Source: Treponema primitia ZAS-2 (lineage in GTDB: Bacteria; Spirochaetota; Spirochaetia; Treponematales; Breznakiellaceae). From it: a DNA stretch of 64,000 bases. Positions 58,712 to 64,000 of the stretch are shown piece by piece. The stretch covers positions 3,100,001 to 3,164,000 of the forward strand of contig NC_015578.1 in the NCBI RefSeq assembly GCF_000214375.1, written 5' to 3'. How positions within the stretch are numbered: the first letter of the stretch is position 1; every line of letters starts with the position of its first letter. The notes under the pieces were generated by a model. It was not told the origin of the DNA, searched no databases, and worked only from the letters and a program-made list of their open reading frames with translations. The translations under genes were made by a program, and so were the position numbers.

Positions 58712-59626
58712 TTACGGCCTGTCGAGTTTTGCTCTAAGCTCCGCTATTTCCCGGTCCTTCTCCAGAAGCGCAGCGTCCTTCTCCTGGATTATTCCTGCAT
58801 CTTCTTCTTTAGCCTGTTTATACCCTTCCCATCTGGCGTCTACCATCCCGCACTTTATATCCAGGAAATTCTTAAGTTCATGTTCAAGCTGAAACCGCCT
58901 GTTTTCGTCCTCGCTTATCAATAAGAGTTCTTCGGCCGCCATTTGTATCCCTTCCTCCTGGTCCAGTATTTCATTGATCAAAGCCCGCCGCGTCGGGTCC
59001 TGGCTATACCGAAAAAATACCGCCCAGCGTTCTATGGGCGCCATCTCAGAGACCGGCGTTTCCAGGAACTGTTCCGCCTTTGGCAACTCCACATCTATTA
59101 TAGAGGTCAGCCCCCGGAATGGCAAGTTATTTTCCTTGTCATAGTACCGGAACTGGTGAACCAGGGCGTTGTCAGCATGGATATTTTCCCCCAGAAGGGA
59201 TATCTGCCAGGTGGGCTTCAAATTCCTATAGCCGAGCTCGGTACCTTTGATATCCTGGGTAGTAAAAAGCCGGGCGAGGTAGTATTCCTGCCTGAAATGT
59301 TCATAGACATCAGGGTACACGGTCATTTCGATGTCCCCCAGGCTGCCGTCGTTAAATTTGACGGAAATGTCGTACCGGAGCTGCCGGTCCCGGATTCCCC
59401 TGACCGGGGGTTCGTTGGTAGAAACGGAAATGATAGTGACCGGCTGCCCGATGGCGGCGGAAACGAGGAAGCGGAGGGCGTTTCGGGAGGCGGGTGTGTC
59501 CTGGGTAAGCACGGCTTTGAAGATCGGGTCCTGGGAGATATCCAGGAGATCGTCTTCCGCTTTGAGTTGTACCCGCTTTTTGCCGATGGGGTTTTCGGTG
59601 AAGCTGTCGGATTCTTTGTTGTCCAT
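58712..59626 (-). CDS. Rpn-family PD-(D/E)XK recombinase/transposase-like protein
   Basis: The 304-residue protein fits the PDDEXK_2/Rpn family: DPIFKAVL at residue 33, Asp86 in LRYDISVKFNDG and Glu100 in GDIEMTVY. RQEYYLARLF follows and the tail is a charged coiled coil. Rpn proteins promote DNA breakage and recombination; many are annotated as transposases. It lies directly after atpB, where subunit D is expected, and a truncated copy is at 57110. The Shine-Dalgarno GGAGAA precedes the ATG. Confidence 0.85.
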   Translation of the reverse strand: MDNKESDSFTENPIGKKRVQLKAEDDLLDISQDPIFKAVLTQDTPASRNALRFLVSAAIGQPVTIISVSTNEPPVRGIRDRQLRYDISVKFNDGSLGDIEMTVYPDVYEHFRQEYYLARLFTTQDIKGTELGYRNLKPTWQISLLGENIHADNALVHQFRYYDKENNLPFRGLTSIIDVELPKAEQFLETPVSEMAPIERWAVFFRYSQDPTRRALINEILDQEEGIQMAAEELLLISEDENRRFQLEHELKNFLDIKCGMVDARWEGYKQAKEEDAGIIQEKDAALLEKDREIAELRAKLDRP

Positions 59627-59742
59627 AAAATTCTCCTTATAGAGGGGGTTAGGGGAATAAGGAGAGATTTTACTTTAATGGACGGCGAAAAATATTTGGG
59701 ATTTGACGAAACGGCAAAGGCGCCAGGCGAGCTTTTTAGGGA

Positions 59743-61200
59743 CTATAGTCCACCTAATCCGTCCACCCCTTTACCCCAGCCTTCGGAGGCTGGAGACAAT
59801 ACTGCGTTCGCAGCAAAGGGGTTCATGTACTTTTCGATGTATTCTTTTTTGATCCGCAGGAGATCTTCCCGAGGCAGGGTGGCCAGGACTTTCCAGCCCA
59901 GGTCCAGGGTTTGGCCTATGTCGCGGTCCTCGAATTCGCCCTGGGTGAGGAAGTCCTGTTCAAAGAGTTCGCCGAAACGGAGGTAGCGTTTGTCCGCGTC
60001 GGAGAGTTCTTCCTCACCGATGATGGACGAAAGGTTGCGGACCTGTTTGACCTTGGAGTAGGCGGCGAAAAGTTGGCTGGATACGTCTTTGTGATCCTCC
60101 CGGGTCATGCCTTCACCGATGCCGTCTTTCATGAGACGGGAGAGGCTGGGGAGCCCCGCCACCGGGGGGTAGATGCCCTTCTGGGAAAGTTCCCGGTCCA
60201 GGACTATCTGGCCTTCGGTGATGTACCCCGAAAGGTCCGGGATGGGGTGGCTGATGTCGTCGTTGGGCATGGTTAGTATTGGTATCTGGGTAATGGAGCC
60301 CGAGGAGCCGGAAATTTTTCCTGCCCGCTCGTAGAGGCTTGCCAAATCTGAGTAAAGGTAGCCGGGGTAGCCCTTGCGGCTGGGGACTTCGCCTCGGATG
60401 GAGCTTACTTCCCGGAGGGCTTCGCAGTAGTTGGTCATGTCGGTCATCACCACCAGGACGTGCATGTTCCGTTCGTAGGCCAGGTATTCTGCGGCGGTAA
60501 GGGCGCAGCGGGGGGCTACCAGCCGTTCCAGGGAGGGGGCGTCGGCTAGTGACAGAAATACTACCACATTTGCCAGGACCCCGGAGCGTTCAAAGTCGTC
60601 CAGGAAGAACCGGGCCACATCGTACTTGACCCCCATAGCGCAGAAAACTACCACAAAGGGTTCGGCGGCGCCTTCTGCGGTGTTGAGGATTTTTGCCTGT
60701 CGCACTATTTGTGCGGCCAGGCGGTTATGGGGAAGGCCGTTGCCGGAAAAAATCGGGAGTTTCTGCCCCCGGATCAGGGTGTTCATGCCATCAATGGAGG
60801 AAACCCCGGTCTGGATAAAGTCGCGTGGATAGGTGCGGGCAAAGGGGTTGATGGGGAGGCCGTTCACGTCCAGGCAGGTGGAGGAAAAGATGTTTCCGTA
60901 ACCGTCGATGGGTTCACCCAGGCCGTTGAAGATGCGGCCCAGAAGCCCCGGGCCTACCCGCAGTTCCATGGGCTTGCCGAGAAATTCCACCCGGGAGTCG
61001 TCGGCGGAAAGGCCGGTGTTGCTGCCGAAGATCTGGATGGCGGTCCAGTCCTCGCTCATGTCCACCACCCGGCCCAGCCGGCGGCCTTCGTCCCGGTCAT
61101 ACACCGCCACTACTTCGTTGAAGCCCACGTTGCGGCTCCGTTTGGTGATCACCACCGGGCCTTCTATCCGGGTAAGCCCCCGGTACTCAACTCCCCTCAT
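59743..61200 (-). CDS. atpB: V/A-type ATP synthase subunit B
   Basis: The 485-residue non-catalytic subunit of the V1/A1 head has the usual features: [62 protein letters not shown] and a C-terminal arm. It lacks a full Walker A, as expected for B. The C-terminal tail after NPFAANA ([19 protein letters not shown]) is unlike the family and runs into an AGCCT/AGGCT hairpin region. The reading frame may have been altered by the insertion that removed the downstream gene. Confidence 0.95.
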   Translation of the reverse strand: MRGVEYRGLTRIEGPVVITKRSRNVGFNEVVAVYDRDEGRRLGRVVDMSEDWTAIQIFGSNTGLSADDSRVEFLGKPMELRVGPGLLGRIFNGLGEPIDGYGNIFSSTCLDVNGLPINPFARTYPRDFIQTGVSSIDGMNTLIRGQKLPIFSGNGLPHNRLAAQIVRQAKILNTAEGAAEPFVVVFCAMGVKYDVARFFLDDFERSGVLANVVVFLSLADAPSLERLVAPRCALTAAEYLAYERNMHVLVVMTDMTNYCEALREVSSIRGEVPSRKGYPGYLYSDLASLYERAGKISGSSGSITQIPILTMPNDDISHPIPDLSGYITEGQIVLDRELSQKGIYPPVAGLPSLSRLMKDGIGEGMTREDHKDVSSQLFAAYSKVKQVRNLSSIIGEEELSDADKRYLRFGELFEQDFLTQGEFEDRDIGQTLDLGWKVLATLPREDLLRIKKEYIEKYMNPFAANAVLSPASEGWGKGVDGLGGL

Positions 61201-61230
61201 ACATAACCTCTTTTAAGAGTTTTTGAAACC

Positions 61231-63045
61231 CTACAATGTTTCTTTGGTACGATAGCTCCGTTCCAGGTTTTCCAAGGCGCCCCGCATTTCCTGTTCAAAG
61301 TCCACCAGTTTTTCCGGCTCTTCGTTTTTCACCGCACTTTTAATACGCGCAAGCCGTTCCCGGATGGGCTCGGGGCTGTCGGTTCCCGTAAGGGAAGTGA
61401 TCTTTATCAAGGGGGCCCCAAGTTTGATGCAGACCTGGGCCCGTTCGTAAAAGTCCATGACCAGTTCCAGAAGCCTGACTTGTTTGGCGGGGACGCAGTA
61501 CATGTCCGTATCGTCAAAGGAATTCTGCTGGAGAAATCCGTCCTTGATGATATCCGCAGTAACCAGGATGAGCCGCTGATCGTCCGGCAATGCGTCGGGG
61601 CCGATGAGCCGCACTATTTCTGAGAGCCGCTGCTCTCGCTTGAGCAGATCCAGGGCTTCCTGGCGGACCTTGGCCCAGAGGGGGTTCACCTTTTCCCACC
61701 AGGGGCCCACTTCTTCTGCGTACTCAGAATAACTGTCGATCCAGGAAATTGCCGGGTAGTGCCGGGCATTGGCCAGGTCCCGGTCCAGGGCCCAGAAACA
61801 GCGGATGAAGCGCTTGGTGTGCTGGGTCACGGGCTCGGAAAAATCGCCCCCCGGGGGGGACACGGCGCCGATGATGGAAACCGAACCTTCTAAACCGGAC
61901 AGGGTTTTTACCCGCCCTGCCCGTTCGTAAAATTCCGCAAGCCTGGTGGGGAGGTAGGCGGGGAACCCTTCCTCGGCGGGCATTTCTTCCATGCGCCCGG
62001 ATAGTTCCCGTAATGCCTCAGCCCAGCGGCTGGTGGAGTCCGCCATAATCGCCACGTGGTAGCCCATGTCCCGGTAAAATTCCGCCAGGGTGACCCCGGT
62101 GTAAATCGAAACTTCCCGGGCCGCCACGGGCATGTTAGAAGTATTGGCGATAAGGATGGTGCGCTCCATCAGGGAACGACCGCTCCGGGGGTCCGTGAGG
62201 TGGGGGAATTCGGTGAGCACGTCGGTCATCTCATTGCCCCGCTCGCCGCAGCCTATGTAGATGATCACCTCCGCATCGCACCACTTGGCGATGGCGTGCT
62301 GGGTCATGGTCTTGCCGGTGCCGAAACCCCCGGGAATAGCTGCGGTGCCGCCCTTGGAAAGGGGGAAAAATACGTCGATGACCCGCTGGCCCGTAACCAG
62401 GGGCTGATCCTGGGGCAGCCGGGCCGCACTAGGCCGGGGGACCCGCACGGGCCACCACTGGGCCAGGGTGATTTCCTCACCATGATCCGTCCGGGCAATA
62501 ATAGCATTACAGTTGTAGTCCCCTGCCGGGGCCAGCTCGGTCAGAGCCGCCCCGTGAAGAGCCGGGGGAACCATGATCTTACAGACTATGCTGGGGGTTT
62601 CCTGAACCATGCCCAGAACCAGGCCCGGCTTGGGGACCGGCTTTTCCCCGGCGGCGATTTGCGCGGCCAGGCCAGGATCCGGAACAAAGGGCCAGAGCTT
62701 GGAGGAGTCCAGAGCTTCACCCCGTGCGCCGGGGTCCATGAAGGCGCCGCTCTGCTTGAACAGCGCTTCCAGGGGCCGCTGTATGCCATCGTAAATCGTG
62801 CCGATGAGCCCCGGACCGAGCAGTACCGACAGGGGCCGGCCTGTGGAAGAAGCTTCGGCACCTATCATGAGCCCCGTATCGTCTTCGTAGACCTGGATCA
62901 CCGCCTCGTCCTGCTCCAGCCGGACGATTTCGCCGATGATCCGCTTCTCCCCTACCTCGACCAGGTCAAAGAGACCTGCGCCGCCGAGACCGGAGGCCCG
63001 TACTATGGGCCCGGAGATGCGCCGGACCTTACCGTTGATGGTCAT
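61231..63045 (-). CDS. atpA: V/A-type ATP synthase catalytic subunit A
   Basis: The 604-residue catalytic subunit contains Walker [30 protein letters not shown]-type sequence ([16 protein letters not shown]), [12 protein letters not shown] and the AGRVKTLSG segment. It has the long non-homologous bulge domain (about 110-200) of V/A-type A subunits. It overlaps atpE by 4 nt and precedes atpB by 30 bp. In treponemes the complex may work as an ion pump or as a synthase. Confidence 0.97.
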   Translation of the reverse strand: MTINGKVRRISGPIVRASGLGGAGLFDLVEVGEKRIIGEIVRLEQDEAVIQVYEDDTGLMIGAEASSTGRPLSVLLGPGLIGTIYDGIQRPLEALFKQSGAFMDPGARGEALDSSKLWPFVPDPGLAAQIAAGEKPVPKPGLVLGMVQETPSIVCKIMVPPALHGAALTELAPAGDYNCNAIIARTDHGEEITLAQWWPVRVPRPSAARLPQDQPLVTGQRVIDVFFPLSKGGTAAIPGGFGTGKTMTQHAIAKWCDAEVIIYIGCGERGNEMTDVLTEFPHLTDPRSGRSLMERTILIANTSNMPVAAREVSIYTGVTLAEFYRDMGYHVAIMADSTSRWAEALRELSGRMEEMPAEEGFPAYLPTRLAEFYERAGRVKTLSGLEGSVSIIGAVSPPGGDFSEPVTQHTKRFIRCFWALDRDLANARHYPAISWIDSYSEYAEEVGPWWEKVNPLWAKVRQEALDLLKREQRLSEIVRLIGPDALPDDQRLILVTADIIKDGFLQQNSFDDTDMYCVPAKQVRLLELVMDFYERAQVCIKLGAPLIKITSLTGTDSPEPIRERLARIKSAVKNEEPEKLVDFEQEMRGALENLERSYRTKETL

Positions 63046-63743
63046 TGTGCACCCCCTGGGGAGATGCCGGCTCCTGTGGAAGCGCCGGCTCCTGATACGT
63101 CAAGGGATCCGGAACCTAAAAGCGCCTCCACCAGTTCCGCCCGGCTGTCCTCCAGCAGGGATTTTGCCAGGGCATCCACCGAGGCGGTGATCCGCACCGA
63201 GGGAGCGTCCAGGATAATAGCCGGAAGGTTACCGGAAAGCTGATGGAGACTACGATCCTTGTCAAAGGTCCAGGCCAGGCCAGGAGCCGCCCGGTTTAGG
63301 ATGGACTGAAGTTCAGCTTCACCCAGATCCCGGCAGCCTACTTTCAGGGGGGCGCCGGCAGTATCGGGGATTTCAGCCGCGCTACTTGCAACGAAGTCTC
63401 CCGCGCAGCGGCGCAACTCGGCTTCCAGCAGGGAAAGAATTTTTTCCCGGGGCAGGGATTTCAGGTAGCTGTTCATGGAACTTTGCAATTGAGACTCCAC
63501 CCGCTCAGTATAACTGCGCCGCTTGTCCAGGGGCAGCCGGGCCATCATCTCGTCCCGGGCCTTTTCCGCCCGGCCCGCAAAACTCTGTTTGAGCTTTTCT
63601 ATGTCCTTAAGCACACGCTTTTCCCACTTTGCCTGGGAAGCGGCTATGGTATCCCCGGCGGTTTTCAGGATACGCTGAGCCTTTTTGCGGGCGTCCTCGA
63701 GGATTTCCTTGTCCAATATATCGGTTGATTGCAGTTCTTCCAT
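63042..63743 (-). CDS. atpE: V/A-type ATP synthase subunit E (peripheral stalk)
   Basis: The 233-residue protein has a long basic coiled-coil N-terminus ([41 protein letters not shown]). A C-terminal domain follows, consistent with subunit E. Its C-terminus is extended and Ala/Gly/Ser-rich. At 63377-63409 it carries a 33-bp repeat shared with the gene at 29.1 kb (encoding [12 protein letters not shown]). ATGA overlap with atpA couples translation. Confidence 0.85.
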   Translation of the reverse strand: MEELQSTDILDKEILEDARKKAQRILKTAGDTIAASQAKWEKRVLKDIEKLKQSFAGRAEKARDEMMARLPLDKRRSYTERVESQLQSSMNSYLKSLPREKILSLLEAELRRCAGDFVASSAAEIPDTAGAPLKVGCRDLGEAELQSILNRAAPGLAWTFDKDRSLHQLSGNLPAIILDAPSVRITASVDALAKSLLEDSRAELVEALLGSGSLDVSGAGASTGAGISPGGAQ

Positions 63744-63761
63744 AAAATTTCCCCAGCCAGC

Positions 63762-64000
63762 CTATACCCGAACCCCGACCGCTTCCCGGATGGAATCCAC
63801 CAGAGATTTACGGCCCGGCAGCCGTCCCATGGTACCGGGAATTTCTACTATCAGGGGATATTTGCCGGAGATTTGCCATTCAGTCAGATCGTTCCCCAGC
63901 CAGTCAGCGGCTTCTTCGGTGAGGATCAGAACCCGGCAACCCTCAACCCCACCGGGAAGCACCGCCTTGGCAGTGTCGTCCCAGCCCCGGGTTATGCGCA
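63762..64000 (-). CDS. atpF: V/A-type ATP synthase subunit F, 3' part
   Basis: The frame is open to the right edge of the window (reads RITRGWDDTAKAV... at the edge) and ends at 63762. The visible 79 residues contain RVLILTEEAADWL and PLIVEIPGTMGRLPGRKSLVDSIREAVG. These match the C-terminal half of subunit F, which links head rotation to regulation. The start lies outside the window. It precedes atpE by 18 bp, giving gene order F-E-A-B. Confidence 0.8.
   Translation of the reverse strand, partial: RITRGWDDTAKAVLPGGVEGCRVLILTEEAADWLGNDLTEWQISGKYPLIVEIPGTMGRLPGRKSLVDSIREAVGVRV

Noticed and set aside
58943-59986. Open frame antisense to the Rpn-like gene and the atpB end
   Set aside because: Spans the intergenic junction only by chance; no motif, and its sequence mirrors two real genes.
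62056-63243. Open frame of 395 codons antisense to atpA/atpE
   Set aside because: Opposite two strongly conserved V-ATPase genes, with Pro/Gly/Arg-rich shadow composition.

Overview
The window looks like a chromosome segment of a host-associated treponeme (Spirochaetes). This is inferred from gene content: a bacterial A/V-type ATP synthase (subunits F, E, A, B, and a distant D), a periplasmic-flagellum chaperone (FliS), many predicted lipoproteins with relaxed spirochaetal lipoboxes, a def-fmt-PASTA cluster, SpoVG, RodZ-like and LolA-like proteins, and an Ogg2-type 8-oxoguanine glycosylase. The fairly GC-rich coding sequence and the abundance of palindromic repeats suggest the termite-gut treponemes (T. 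primitia / T. azotonutricium type) rather than T. pallidum; this was not tested.

Layout. 0.1-9.5 kb, mostly minus strand: NeuB-type synthase, HtrA protease, an operon of V-ATPase subunit D, universal stress protein, a flavodoxin-like protein, a J protein and Map, then YitT, a NapH-like Fe-S membrane protein, a J-motif coiled-coil protein and Ogg. 9.7-11.9 kb, plus strand: ispE, spoVG, tRNA-Gln, a structured RNA and rplY. 12-14.3 kb: MarR / DUF3781 / MFS efflux unit with palindromic operators. 14.4-29.4 kb: housekeeping run (tilS, ftsH, a secreted DxDxDG protein, a second trypsin-like protease, mazEF, lolA, rodZ-like, rimO, uvrD). 29.6-32.4 kb: a 910-residue repeat-rich surface lipoprotein. 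32.5-37.6 kb: lysA-dapL, a Phd-VapC pair and recQ. 37.7-40.6 kb, minus strand: def-fmt-PASTA-small membrane protein. 40.9-51.3 kb: manC, ackA, hsp20, a lipoprotein, an acyl-CoA synthetase, a MEMO protein, an NFACT protein, a GH3 enzyme and a pseudouridine synthase. 51.3-59.6 kb is accessory: AAA-ATPase/nuclease fusion, a possible PAP2 protein, DUF554, fliS and a flagellar-type partner, Phd-VapC 2, a small lipoprotein, two PD-(D/E)XK proteins, a retropepsin-like protein and an Rpn-type transposase with a truncated second copy. 59.7-64 kb: V-ATPase B, A, E and the end of F.

The strongest unusual signal is at 11,093-11,221. A folded RNA carries two hairpins whose loops read ATGGAT and has several further GGA motifs. 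It lies between two identical 20-bp copies of the tRNA-Gln 3' end. It resembles the TwoAYGGAY candidate RNA and CsrA/RsmA-sequestering sRNAs.

The second theme is palindromic repeats inside reading frames without breaking them: in fmt, the NFACT gene, a lipoprotein signal peptide, the 53-kb membrane protein gene and atpE. This recalls the Rickettsia palindromic elements. The V-ATPase locus also looks rearranged: an Rpn-type element follows atpB where atpD would be expected, and atpD lies about 54 kb away.
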